64,000 nt of DNA. It comes from an uncultured bacterium. Lineage in GTDB: Bacteria; Bacteroidota; Bacteroidia; Bacteroidales; Bacteroidaceae. A model generated the notes under the pieces. That model was not told the DNA's origin. It ran no database searches and saw only the letters and a list, made by a program, of their open reading frames with translations. Location: the NCBI GenBank assembly GCA_905216025.1, contig CAJMSE010000012.1:1-64000 (forward strand), in the 5' to 3' direction. A program made the translations under genes and the position numbers. Positions 35,070-42,696 of the stretch are shown here, piece after piece; position 1 is the stretch's first letter; the number at the start of each line of letters is the position of its first letter.

Positions 35070-36008
35070 ATGAGCACACAAAACTCCTACATGGTTTTCT
35101 CGGGTACCAACACGAGATATCTGGCAGAGAAGATATGCCAGAGCCTGAAGTGTCCTCTCGGACAGCTCGTAATCACAAAGTTCTCTGACGGCGAATTTGC
35201 CGTATCTTATGAGGAATCTATCCGCGGCCGCGATGTATTCCTCGTGCAGAGCACATTCCCGAACTCAGACAATCTGATGGAACTTCTGCTGATGATAGAT
35301 GCCGCCAAACGGGCATCTGCACGCACCATCAACGCTGTCATACCATACTTCGGATGGGCACGTCAGGACCGTAAGGACAAGCCGAGGGTCAGCATCGGGG
35401 CAAAGCTCGTGGCAGACCTGCTGAGCGTTGCCGGCATTGACAGGCTGATAACCATGGACCTGCATGCAGACCAGATTCAGGGCTTCTTCGACGTCCCGGT
35501 AGACCACCTGTACGCTTCCGGCGTGATACTGCCCTACCTGCAGGGGCTCCGTCTGAAAGACATGGTCATAGCCTCTCCCGACGTGGGCGGTTCAAAGCGC
35601 GCCAACACATACGCCAAGTACTTCGGCTGTCCGCTCGTTCTCTGCAACAAGACGAGGGCACGCGCCAACGTCATCGAGAGCATGCAGATAATCGGCGACG
35701 TGAAGGATAAGAACGTGGTGATCATCGACGACATGGTCGATACGGCTGGTACAATAACTAAGGCTGCCGACATAATGAAGCAGGCTGGAGCACTCACCGT
35801 ACGTGCCTGTGCATCTCACTGCGTGATGAGCGGACCCGCCAGCGAGCGCGTGCAGAACTCTTCGCTCGAGGAGATTGTCTTCACAGACTCAATCCCCTAC
35901 TCCAACAGGTGTGCCAAGGTGAAGCAGATATCTGTGGCCGACATGTTTGCCGAGACCATACGCAGGGTTATCAACAACGAGAGCATCAGCAGCCAGTATC
36001 TGGTATAG
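35070..36008 (+). CDS. prs: Ribose-phosphate pyrophosphokinase (PRPP synthetase)
   Basis: A 312-residue enzyme that makes PRPP from ribose-5-phosphate and ATP for nucleotide, His, Trp and NAD synthesis. Seen: KFSDGEFAVSYEESIRGRDV near residues 37-56, PYFGWARQDRKDKPR (ATP site), TMDLHADQIQGFF, and the PRPP-binding loop VVIIDDMVDTAGT near 214-226. Length and all motifs are standard. It follows the ThiE-like gene closely and is followed 31 bp later by a thioredoxin-like lipoprotein gene. Confidence 0.96.
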   Translation: MSTQNSYMVFSGTNTRYLAEKICQSLKCPLGQLVITKFSDGEFAVSYEESIRGRDVFLVQSTFPNSDNLMELLLMIDAAKRASARTINAVIPYFGWARQDRKDKPRVSIGAKLVADLLSVAGIDRLITMDLHADQIQGFFDVPVDHLYASGVILPYLQGLRLKDMVIASPDVGGSKRANTYAKYFGCPLVLCNKTRARANVIESMQIIGDVKDKNVVIIDDMVDTAGTITKAADIMKQAGALTVRACASHCVMSGPASERVQNSSLEEIVFTDSIPYSNRCAKVKQISVADMFAETIRRVINNESISSQYLV

Positions 36009-36039
36009 GCTCTTGCAGGAACAACTTAATATATTGGAA

Positions 36040-37143
36040 ATGAACAAGATTTCAATGTTTATCATAGGACTGATGGCAGCAAGCTCAATGCTTGCTGCCT
36101 GTCAGTTAGACGGGTATAGGATTAAGGGCAGCGGCGATGCGCTGAAGAATGGCGACACGCTGCTCGTAATGGCAATCGACGGAGACAGCTACCACCCTAT
36201 CGACACTGTTGTCGTAAAGGATGGTGAGTTCGAGGCATCGGGCCGCGCTGACTCTACGACTGGCTGCGTGCTCGTATGGCCACGGGAGACACCCCGGCAG
36301 CTGGTGTTTTTCATCGAGCCGGGAACAATCAGTATGACTATATCGGACACTCCGGAGAAGACCAGGGTGGCTGGTACAAAGACCAACGATATATGGCAGA
36401 CCATGCAGGACAGCATCAACGTGATGGCAAGAGAGAGCGACATTATCGGCAGTAGCCTGCAGCAGGGTAACCTCCCGGCAGAGGAGGTGGAGGCCAAGAA
36501 TGCTGAGTTAAGACGCATCAAAGAAGCCTTCGTAAGGTATGTAAACGACTGTACGGAGAAAAATATCGGCAACGGGGTGGGATATTTCCTGCTCATAAAC
36601 TCAGGACCGATGATTAAACCGGAAAAACAGGCCGAACTGATAGACAAGCTGCCGGAGCAGATGAAGAACCGGCCGGCCGTCAAGGCGCTGCTTAAGAAAG
36701 TCAAGACAACCGAGGCAACGCCTGTCGGGAGCACGATAAAGAACTTCACGATGGACGACATCGACGGCAAGCCGGTGGACGTAATGACGGAGATTGCCCG
36801 CCATAAGATAACGGTGTTAGACTTCTGGGCCAGCTGGTGCGGTCCATGCCGGGCAGAGATGCCGGGTGTGGTGAGGCTGTATGACTCCTATGAGAGCAAA
36901 GGGCTCGGCATCATCGGAATATCACTCGACTCGAAGAAAGAGGCATGGGTGAATGCGGTGAAGGGCATGGGAATGAGATGGGTGCAGCTGTCTGACCTCA
37001 ACGGATGGGACAATGCTGCGGCACGTATGTTCTACGTGCAGTCGATACCGCAGACAATTGTCGTTGACAGTAAGGGAACAATACTGGCAAGAGGTCTCCG
37101 CGGCGAAGAACTCGACGCCTTTGTCGCTGCACGGCTGAAATAG
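36040..37143 (+). CDS. TlpA/ResA-like thioredoxin-domain lipoprotein (DUF4369 N-terminal)
   Basis: A 367-residue protein from the ATG at 36040; an upstream in-frame ATG at 35947 lies inside prs and is rejected. The signal peptide ends in a lipobox (SSMLAACQ), so the mature protein is a lipoprotein. Residues 25-115 resemble DUF4369 (GDTLLVMAIDGDSYHPIDTV). A helical middle and a C-terminal thioredoxin domain follow, with LDFWASWCGPCRAEMPG (CxxC near 266-269) and the cis-proline SIPQTIVVD. It should carry out periplasmic thiol-disulfide exchange. Paralogues of this architecture are numerous in Bacteroidales. Confidence 0.92.
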   Translation: MNKISMFIIGLMAASSMLAACQLDGYRIKGSGDALKNGDTLLVMAIDGDSYHPIDTVVVKDGEFEASGRADSTTGCVLVWPRETPRQLVFFIEPGTISMTISDTPEKTRVAGTKTNDIWQTMQDSINVMARESDIIGSSLQQGNLPAEEVEAKNAELRRIKEAFVRYVNDCTEKNIGNGVGYFLLINSGPMIKPEKQAELIDKLPEQMKNRPAVKALLKKVKTTEATPVGSTIKNFTMDDIDGKPVDVMTEIARHKITVLDFWASWCGPCRAEMPGVVRLYDSYESKGLGIIGISLDSKKEAWVNAVKGMGMRWVQLSDLNGWDNAAARMFYVQSIPQTIVVDSKGTILARGLRGEELDAFVAARLK

Positions 37144-37201
37144 AACGGGCTCAGTATAAAAATCAATGTAGATGGTTTTGATTGATAATATCATCACCAA
37201 A

Positions 37202-37346
37202 GTAGGGACAGAGTCTTGTCTTTGTCCGTAGCCCGTAAGGGCTTTCGGCTGGAAATAGAATGTCTTTGTGCATAAAATATGAATATCATATCTGCCCGTG
37301 ACTTAGCCTTTACGGGCTACGGACAAAGACAAGACTCTGTCCCTAC
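37202..37346. repeat. Element bounded by a 37-bp perfect inverted repeat
   Basis: Left arm 37202-37238 (gtagggacagagtcttgtct...) and right arm 37310-37346 are exact reverse complements, separated by 71 bp without a gene. The shape suggests a small non-autonomous mobile element or a very stable dispersed hairpin. It lies between the convergent TlpA-like and panB genes. The rest of the 37144-37503 gap holds only the terminator hairpin listed next. Confidence 0.9.
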
Positions 37347-37414
37347 CACTCAACACGCTTCCCTACGGATTTTCTACAGGCCTTAGAAACGGCCGTATTA
37401 TAAAGCAAAAAAGA

Positions 37415-37486
37415 AAGGGACATATCTCTGTATTCTCCGCTGCAGATACCGCTTGGCGGAATGATGAATACAGGAATATGTCCCTT
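37415..37486. terminator. Long hairpin before the panB stop
   Basis: Arms 37415-37435 and 37466-37486 (aagggacatat.../...atatgtccctt) pair over 21 bp with two mismatches, and an inner tccgc/gcgga extends the stem. Flanking A- and T-rich tracts are modest. It probably stops transcription of panB and of the TlpA-like gene. Confidence 0.6.
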
Positions 37487-37503
37487 AATGTATCCAGAGG
37501 GTC

Positions 37504-38325
37504 TTAGTAAGACTCCTTCTCATTGGGGAAGTCGCTGTTCTTCACGTCTTCCACATAGCGCCCTATGGCTTCGGTCATTATGCCGTTGAGGTCTGCATAG
37601 CGGCGGAGGAAGCGAGGGCTGAAGCCCTGCGACATTCCGAGCATGTCGTCTACGACGAGCACCTGTCCGTCCGTGCCGTTTCCGGCTCCGATGCCTATCG
37701 TCGGTATGGATATCTCCTTTGACACCTGTGCAGCAAGCTTTGCCGGTATTTTCTCAAGCACAACGCCGAAGCATCCGGCCTTGTCGAGAGCTATAGCGTC
37801 GCTCATCAGTTTTTCAGCTTCAGCCTCTTCCTTGGCACGCACCGTATATGTGCCGAACTTGTTTATGCTCTGCGGTGTGAGTCCGAGGTGTCCTATCACG
37901 GGGATGCCCGCATCGAGGATGCGCTTCACCGTGTCGAGAATCTCGACGCCGCCTTCCAGCTTGAGGGCATCGCATCCGCTCTCCTTCATTATCCGTATCG
38001 CATTTTTCACTCCGTCGTAGCAGTCGGCCTGGTAGCTGCCGAACGGCATGTCGCAGATGACGAGGGCGCGCTTCACCGCTCTCACGACAGACCGGGCGTG
38101 ATATATCATCTGCTCCACCGTTATAGGGAGCGTGGTGCTGTTTCCTGCCATCACGTTCGATGCCGAGTCACCGACAAGAATGCTGTCTACGCCGGCTCGG
38201 TCAACGATGCCGGCGGTCGTAAAGTCATAAGATGTAAGCATTGAGATTTTTTCTCCGCTTTGCTTCATCTCGATAAAGCGATGCGTTGTAACTTTCCTCG
38301 TATCGCTGTTTAAGTAACCTGCCAT
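37504..38325 (-). CDS. panB: 3-methyl-2-oxobutanoate hydroxymethyltransferase
   Basis: A 273-residue enzyme of pantothenate/CoA synthesis that adds hydroxymethyl from 5,10-methylene-THF to ketoisovalerate. Seen: KISMLTSYDFTTAGIVD near residues 25-41, LVGDSASNVMAGNSTT (metal site D), DMPFGSYQ, KLEGG near 121, PVIGHLGLTPQSI and the catalytic-Glu region GVVLEKIPAKLA. Full length. It starts 14 bp after the stop of the HAD phosphatase gene, so the two are likely co-transcribed from 39009-39016. panC and panD are not in the window. Confidence 0.95.
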   Translation of the reverse strand: MAGYLNSDTRKVTTHRFIEMKQSGEKISMLTSYDFTTAGIVDRAGVDSILVGDSASNVMAGNSTTLPITVEQMIYHARSVVRAVKRALVICDMPFGSYQADCYDGVKNAIRIMKESGCDALKLEGGVEILDTVKRILDAGIPVIGHLGLTPQSINKFGTYTVRAKEEAEAEKLMSDAIALDKAGCFGVVLEKIPAKLAAQVSKEISIPTIGIGAGNGTDGQVLVVDDMLGMSQGFSPRFLRRYADLNGIMTEAIGRYVEDVKNSDFPNEKESY

Positions 38326-38339
38326 TATTTTATGTTTTG

Positions 38340-38984
38340 TTATAGTAAATCCTCACATCCTTCAATGCTGAGCCCAGTATAGTCCGGAACTACTATGTCG
38401 GAAAGCGGAGCTATGGCCTCGGGGCTGTTGGTCGTTGACAATCCGACGACCTTCATGCCTGCGGCACGTCCAGATTTCAGTCCGTTGAAGCTGTCTTCAA
38501 AGACAAGGCATTCGTCCGGAGCTACTCCGAAACCGGCCGCTGCCGTAAGATAGCAGTCGGGATCGGGCTTACTGCCGGTGAAATCTTCCGATGTCAGTAT
38601 CCTGTCGAATAAGGTCTTGAATTCCGGACGCTTCGAGTATACGCTCTCCATCTTCGGCCTGTTGGAACTTGTGACAACGGCCGTCTTTATGCCGTTGGTG
38701 CGCAGAAGCTTTACAAACGCTTCGAAACCAGCCACATACTCAAAGCTCATGCAGCTTTCAAATCTGTTCAAATCAGCGGTTATCACCGACTGGTAAGCCT
38801 GAAGTCCGCCGCTGAAATACCTGTCGAAAATCTGTGTCAAGGTCTGCCCTTTTATCTCTTTTTCCAGGTTTGGAATCTCCGGATGATACTTGCGGCCCTG
38901 CTCTCCCCAAAAAAGCGAATACTGAGGCTCGGTGTCGAAGACCACTCCGTCCAAATCAAATAAAGCTGCTTTCAGTTTGCTCAT
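38340..38984 (-). CDS. HAD-superfamily phosphatase / beta-phosphoglucomutase-like
   Basis: 214 residues from the ATG at 38984; a farther in-frame ATG at 39011 overlaps the -7 element and is rejected. Motif I is LFDLDGVVFDTE, motif II is TAVVTSSNRPK, and motif III/IV are TGSKPDPDCYLTAA and CLVFEDSFNGLKSGRAAGM. The helical cap between motifs I and II makes it a subfamily IA enzyme close to beta-phosphoglucomutase or phosphoglycolate-type phosphatases. The substrate cannot be read from sequence. Likely first gene of an operon with panB. Confidence 0.87.
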   Translation of the reverse strand: MSKLKAALFDLDGVVFDTEPQYSLFWGEQGRKYHPEIPNLEKEIKGQTLTQIFDRYFSGGLQAYQSVITADLNRFESCMSFEYVAGFEAFVKLLRTNGIKTAVVTSSNRPKMESVYSKRPEFKTLFDRILTSEDFTGSKPDPDCYLTAAAGFGVAPDECLVFEDSFNGLKSGRAAGMKVVGLSTTNSPEAIAPLSDIVVPDYTGLSIEGCEDLL

Positions 38985-39008
38985 AAATCCGTTATCATTT
39001 TGACGGTG

Positions 39009-39016
39009 CAAAATTA
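39009..39016 (-). promoter_or_regulatory. -7 element for the HAD-panB operon
   Basis: The minus strand reads TAATTTTG followed by CACCG, 24 bases before the chosen start at 38984. This element decides the start, since the alternative ATG at 39011 lies inside it. Confidence 0.55.
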
Positions 39017-39069
39017 GTCAATTTTATCAGAATAATAAAATTTTGTTTTGTATTTAATAGCATTTGTAT

Positions 39070-39077
39070 TATATTTG
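39070..39077 (+). promoter_or_regulatory. Promoter of the DUF3298 lipoprotein gene
   Basis: TATATTTG at -7, with TTTG at 39047-39050 and a 19-base spacer, one of the best Bacteroidota-type promoters in the window. Confidence 0.65.
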
Positions 39078-39103
39078 CAATTAATACGGTTAGAGATATA
39101 TTT

Positions 39104-39916
39104 ATGAAGTCATCATATATTAGATATGGCGCTGCGGCCATTTTACACCTTATTATATTACAGGCATGCAACAGCGACAAAGGAACCCACATCAGCTTTG
39201 AGCGGATTGACACCCGCAGGGAAACACGGTTGACAGGCAACGCAGACTCGCCAGGATGTGTGGTGGAGATGGCTGTCCATCAGGCAAAGGGCGTGAACGG
39301 AAGCAACGGCGGCAAGGCTGTCGAAGCCGTGAACAAGGCCATTGTAAAGGAGCTTTTCGGTATGCCGGGAGGGAATGTCGGCGCTGCGATGGATTCTTTT
39401 GCATGCAAATACATGCACGACTATGTCAAGGCGATGGGCCCGCTGTATGCAAACGACAGGAATGATGCCGCGAGACACTCATGGTATGAGTACCGGTACA
39501 GCATAAAGACGGAGGTGAAAGCAGAAAGAAAGGATGTGGATACATACATAGTAAGCACGTCGTACTATGAAGGCGGGGCGCACGGTATCGAGCAGACGCG
39601 GGTAATCAACTTCAATGCGACGACCGGAAGCGTGATAAGGCTGAAGGATATATTTGTTCCCGGATATGAGGCAAGGCTCACCGACATGCTCTTCACCGCA
39701 CTGAAGAAGAAGACCGGCACGTCCGGCATCATAGAACTTCAGGACAAAGGCTATCTCTGCACCACGGAAATGTTTGTCCCGGAGAACTTCATGATGACCG
39801 AAGAAGCCATCGTTTTCATATATAACATATACGAAATCGCTCCCTATGCAAACGGAAAGACGGAACTTTCCATACCATGGAAAGACCTCTTGGACATAAT
39901 GAAGAAGGAGCAGTAA
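39104..39916 (+). CDS. RsiV-like (DUF3298/DUF4163) lipoprotein
   Basis: A 270-residue protein with a lipoprotein signal (AAAILHLIILQACNSD, cysteine near residue 22). The mature part matches DUF4163/DUF3298 proteins: YEYRYSIKTEVKAERKDVDTY, then SYYEGGAHGIEQTRVINFN with the GGAHG signature, GSVIRLKDIFVPGYE, and a C-terminal FIYNIYEIAPYANGKTEL typical of DUF3298 (F.y..YeI.pya.G...v.ip). The fold is that of the RsiV extracellular domain, but there is no membrane anchor to a sigma factor here. Role unknown. rsmG follows by 23 bp. Confidence 0.85.
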   Translation: MKSSYIRYGAAAILHLIILQACNSDKGTHISFERIDTRRETRLTGNADSPGCVVEMAVHQAKGVNGSNGGKAVEAVNKAIVKELFGMPGGNVGAAMDSFACKYMHDYVKAMGPLYANDRNDAARHSWYEYRYSIKTEVKAERKDVDTYIVSTSYYEGGAHGIEQTRVINFNATTGSVIRLKDIFVPGYEARLTDMLFTALKKKTGTSGIIELQDKGYLCTTEMFVPENFMMTEEAIVFIYNIYEIAPYANGKTELSIPWKDLLDIMKKEQ

Positions 39917-39939
39917 CCGACAGGCATCAATCAAAGAAT

Positions 39940-40560
39940 ATGCAACAGATACTTAAATACTTTCCTGATTTGACGGAAAATCAGAAGCAGCAGTTTGCGG
40001 CTCTGTATGAGTTGTACTCTGACTGGAACACGAAGATAAACGTAATATCCCGCAAGGATATAACAAACCTCTATGAACACCATGTGCTGCACTCCCTTGC
40101 TATAGCCAAGATGCTGAGATTCAAGCCCGGAACGGATATTCTCGACTTCGGGACAGGAGGCGGATTCCCTGGTATCCCATTGGCCATAATGTTTCCTGAA
40201 TGCAGGTTCAAGCTCATTGACGGCACGGGAAAGAAAATACTCGTGGCACGGGAGATTGCCGGTGCTATCGGACTAAAGAACTGCTCGCCTGTGCATCTGC
40301 GCGGCGAAGAGGAGAAAGGAAAATATGATTTCATCGTCAGCCGGGCTGTCATGCCGCTTCCCGACCTGCTTAAAATCATGAGAAAGAACATTTCCGGAAA
40401 GCAGCGGAACGCGTTGCCTAACGGTATTATATGCCTGAAAGGCGGCGACCTGACAGAAGAAATCAGACCGTACAGGAATATAACGGAAGTTACAGAGATA
40501 ACGAACTGGTTTGAAGAAGACTGGTTTAAGAATAAATATACTATCTATCTGCCATTGTAA
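39940..40560 (+). CDS. rsmG: 16S rRNA (guanine-527-N7)-methyltransferase
   Basis: 206 residues from the ATG at 39940. An in-frame ATG at 39877 lies inside the previous gene and gives a non-conserved extension. Seen: YSDWNTKINVISRKD near residues 28-42, the SAM motif LDFGTGGGFPGIPLAI near 69-84, KLIDGTGKKILVAREIA and FIVSRAVMPLP. It modifies 16S rRNA; in other bacteria its loss gives low-level streptomycin resistance. Located with an MBL-fold hydrolase gene 14 bp downstream. Confidence 0.94.
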   Translation: MQQILKYFPDLTENQKQQFAALYELYSDWNTKINVISRKDITNLYEHHVLHSLAIAKMLRFKPGTDILDFGTGGGFPGIPLAIMFPECRFKLIDGTGKKILVAREIAGAIGLKNCSPVHLRGEEEKGKYDFIVSRAVMPLPDLLKIMRKNISGKQRNALPNGIICLKGGDLTEEIRPYRNITEVTEITNWFEEDWFKNKYTIYLPL

Positions 40561-40574
40561 ACAGTATCATAAAT

Positions 40575-41228
40575 ATGCTGGAGATTAAGAGTTTTGTATG
40601 TAATCCGTTTCAGGAGAACTGCTATGTAGTAAGCGATGAGACTAAAGAAGCGGTGATAGTGGATTGCGGGGCTTTCTATAAGGAAGAGCGAAAGGCTATT
40701 GTCGGATATATACGCGACAACGGGTTAACCCCCAAGCACCTTATCGCGACGCATGCGCATATCGACCATAACTTTGGAAACAACACGATATATGATGAAT
40801 TCAGGCTATCCCCGGAGGTGTTCTATAAGGATGAATATCTGATGGGGAAGCTCTATGAGCAGGCCGTCAACTTCTGCAACTATCATCTCGACTATGAGAT
40901 GTCGCAGAGCATAAAGTACCTGCACGAGACGGATACCATCGTGTTCGGAAACCATGAGTTCACCATCATCCCTACACCGGGGCATACTCCTGGTTCGGTA
41001 TTCTACTATTGCAAGGAAGAGGGCCTTGCCTTTTCTGGCGACACCTTGTTCAGGATGAGCATTGGACGTACCGATTTTGAACTGGGTAGCTATGCGGATA
41101 TACAGAAAAGCCTCGCAGATGTCACATCAAGGCTTCCCCTTTCCACAACGATACTTGCTGGACATGGTCCAAGTACGACCATTGAGGATGAGGTACGGAT
41201 GAATCCTTTTATAGAAAGAAAAATGTGA
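40575..41228 (+). CDS. MBL-fold metallo-hydrolase (glyoxalase II-like)
   Basis: A 217-residue metallo-beta-lactamase-fold hydrolase. Zinc-binding motif THAHIDHNFG (HxHxDH, near residues 56-62), a further histidine in TPGHTPGSVFYYC near 135, and FSGDTLFRMSIGRTD near 155 place it in the glyoxalase II-like, YcbL-type group. C-terminal ILAGHGPSTTIEDEVRMNPF carries the last histidine. It probably hydrolyses a thioester, but the substrate is unknown. Likely co-transcribed with rsmG. Confidence 0.92.
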   Translation: MLEIKSFVCNPFQENCYVVSDETKEAVIVDCGAFYKEERKAIVGYIRDNGLTPKHLIATHAHIDHNFGNNTIYDEFRLSPEVFYKDEYLMGKLYEQAVNFCNYHLDYEMSQSIKYLHETDTIVFGNHEFTIIPTPGHTPGSVFYYCKEEGLAFSGDTLFRMSIGRTDFELGSYADIQKSLADVTSRLPLSTTILAGHGPSTTIEDEVRMNPFIERKM

Positions 41229-41260
41229 ATGTATAGAGAATTAAATGTAAATGAATCCCC

Positions 41261-41341
41261 ATGGGCAAGAAACAGAAATCAAACAAACGGATTCTAAAGG
41301 CAAGAAAAACAAGCAATAAGAATAGAATATACAAGCAATAG
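41261..41341 (+). CDS. Possible 26-residue basic peptide
   Basis: The frame MGKKQKSNKRILKARKTSNK... is very rich in Lys/Arg and ends at a TAG just before a terminator hairpin. An overlapping frame starting at 41251 (MNPHGQETEIKQTDSKGKKN...) is equally open, and neither has a good ribosome site. It could be a small ribosome-associated peptide, or simply the AT-rich trailer of the MBL gene. Confidence 0.22.
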   Translation: MGKKQKSNKRILKARKTSNKNRIYKQ

Positions 41342-41351
41342 GGATAAAATA

Positions 41352-41378
41352 AAAGAGGAATCAAAACGATTCCTCTTT
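41352..41378. terminator. Bidirectional terminator between MBL gene and DUF4295 gene
   Basis: aaagaggaatc (41352-41362) and gattcctcttt (41368-41378) form a perfect 11-bp stem with a five-base loop, with A-rich flank on one side and tattgtta on the other. Confidence 0.8.
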
Positions 41379-41388
41379 ATTGTTATGA

Positions 41389-41547
41389 TTAGTTCTTGAA
41401 GAAGTCTTTTACTGCTTCGTTGGGAACCATCTGCTCATTAAAGATGTAAGCACCAGTCTTCGGGCTCTTTACCATCTTTATTACCTTTGAATAAGCGCGA
41501 CCATCCTTTGATCCTTCATGGAGGGTAGCGACGGTTTTCTTTGCCAT
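41389..41547 (-). CDS. DUF4295 protein, probably Bacteroidota ribosomal protein bL38
   Basis: A 52-residue basic protein, MAKKTVATLHEGSKDG...ending VPNEAVKDFFKN, read directly from the minus strand; too short for many gene callers. It matches the DUF4295 family, which is Bacteroidota-specific and always sits next to rpmG and rpmB. From memory, a Flavobacterium ribosome structure placed such a protein (named bL38) in the large subunit; I cannot verify the equivalence here. It follows rpmG by 21 bp at the end of the ribosomal operon. Confidence 0.88.
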   Translation of the reverse strand: MAKKTVATLHEGSKDGRAYSKVIKMVKSPKTGAYIFNEQMVPNEAVKDFFKN

Positions 41548-41568
41548 ATCTTAAGTGCTTATTTGTTA

Positions 41569-41757
41569 TTACTTAATTTCTTTGTGAAGCGTCATCTTCT
41601 TGAGAATCGGATTGTACTTCATCAGTTCCATACGCTCGGGAGTGTTCTTACGGTTCTTTGTAGTCACGTAACGGCTGGTTCCCGGCATGCCGCTATTCTT
41701 GATCTCTGTGCATTCAAGAATAACCTGTACTCTATTGCCTTTAGCTTTCTTTGCCAT
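41569..41757 (-). CDS. rpmG: 50S ribosomal protein L33
   Basis: 62 residues (MAKKAKGNRVQVILECTEIK, then TSRYVTTKNRKNTPERMELMKYN). The zinc-binding CxxC pairs of the C+ form are missing (only one cysteine), so this is the zinc-independent C- form. It is placed between rpmB, 5 bp upstream, and the DUF4295 gene. Confidence 0.95.
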   Translation of the reverse strand: MAKKAKGNRVQVILECTEIKNSGMPGTSRYVTTKNRKNTPERMELMKYNPILKKMTLHKEIK

Positions 41758-41762
41758 GGTAA

Positions 41763-42026
41763 TTAGTCTCCTATCACTTTAATATCTTTCCACTCGCAGA
41801 ATCCTTTAGCGACAGCCTGCTTGAGTGCAGCATCAAGGCCTACTTTATTAATCAAACGCAGACCTGCTGCGCTTACTTTCAAGCTGATCCAGCAACCTTC
41901 CTCTACATAATAGAACTTCTTGCTGAAAAGGTTTACGTCAAAGCTACGCTTCGTACGGTGCTTTGAGTGAGACACATTACAACCTATCTGTGCCTTCTTT
42001 CCTGTAATCTGACAAACTTTCGACAT
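41763..42026 (-). CDS. rpmB: 50S ribosomal protein L28
   Basis: 87 residues with the usual start MSKVCQITGKKAQIGCNVSH and SKHRTKRSFDVNL. The C-terminal part contains LRLINKVGLDAALKQA. First gene of the rpmB-rpmG-DUF4295 operon, with promoter at 42075-42082. Confidence 0.95.
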   Translation of the reverse strand: MSKVCQITGKKAQIGCNVSHSKHRTKRSFDVNLFSKKFYYVEEGCWISLKVSAAGLRLINKVGLDAALKQAVAKGFCEWKDIKVIGD

Positions 42027-42074
42027 TGCTATCTAATTTTTTGTTTCCTTTTATAACTTATTCCAAACAGGGTG

Positions 42075-42082
42075 CAAATTTA
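42075..42082 (-). promoter_or_regulatory. -7 element of the rpmB operon
   Basis: The minus strand reads TAAATTTG followed by CACCC, about 48 bases before the rpmB start. Confidence 0.55.
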
Positions 42083-42175
42083 GCGTTTTTTTTCCTAAGA
42101 GCCAAACTTTTCCATCAAAGAACGGACTTTTTAAGAAATTTTATATTCGCGATAAGTGATTGATTACTATTCCGT

Positions 42176-42685
42176 TCACTTTGCTTCGTCAACTTCTGGC
42201 TCTTCCTTGAGAAATTCAAGAAACATTGTCATTGCTGTTTTTGTCGCAATGGCAAGGTTTATATCGCGGCCGTGATCAACCTCAATCTTGAATGTCCGGA
42301 TGTCCGAAGGCTTACCGCAGGCTATCCATATCGTGCCTACAGGAGAGTCTTTGGTCCCTCCCGTTGGACCGGCAAACCCGGTGGCTGCTATTGCGTAATC
42401 CACAGATAAAGAGCGGCATGCGCCTTTCACCATATCTATGGCCACCTCTTCGCATACGGCTGTCTTTGTTTCAAGAAGCTCGTGAGATACGCCGAGCAGG
42501 CTTTCCTTTATCTCGTCCGTATATGAGATAATGCCTCCCTTAAAGTATTTAGATGCGCCGGGTATGGAAATGATGGCTTCTGCGATACGCCCGCCGGTGC
42601 AGCTCTCAGCCGTTCCCACTGTCTTTTCCTTTTCCCAAAGCAGCTGACTTATCTCCCTGCTTATTATCTTACTTTCAAAATCCAT
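42176..42685 (-). CDS. CinA C-terminal-domain protein (nicotinamide-nucleotide amidase family)
   Basis: 169 residues consisting only of the CinA C-terminal (PncC) domain: TVGTAESCTGGRIAEAIISI near residues 21-40, FKGGIISYTDEIKESLLGV near 48-66, and YAIAATGFAGPTGGTKDSPVGTIWIA near 97-122. Such enzymes deamidate nicotinamide mononucleotide in pyridine nucleotide recycling. It follows tsaD by 11 bp as the last gene of map-tsaD-cinA. The N-terminal molybdopterin-like domain found in long CinA proteins is absent. Confidence 0.91.
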   Translation of the reverse strand: MDFESKIISREISQLLWEKEKTVGTAESCTGGRIAEAIISIPGASKYFKGGIISYTDEIKESLLGVSHELLETKTAVCEEVAIDMVKGACRSLSVDYAIAATGFAGPTGGTKDSPVGTIWIACGKPSDIRTFKIEVDHGRDINLAIATKTAMTMFLEFLKEEPEVDEAK

Positions 42686-42696
42686 TGTGTTTTAAT

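Noticed and set aside
35947..36039. Earlier start for the TlpA-like lipoprotein, inside prs
   Set aside because: It would put 31 residues before the signal peptide and destroy the lipoprotein signal.
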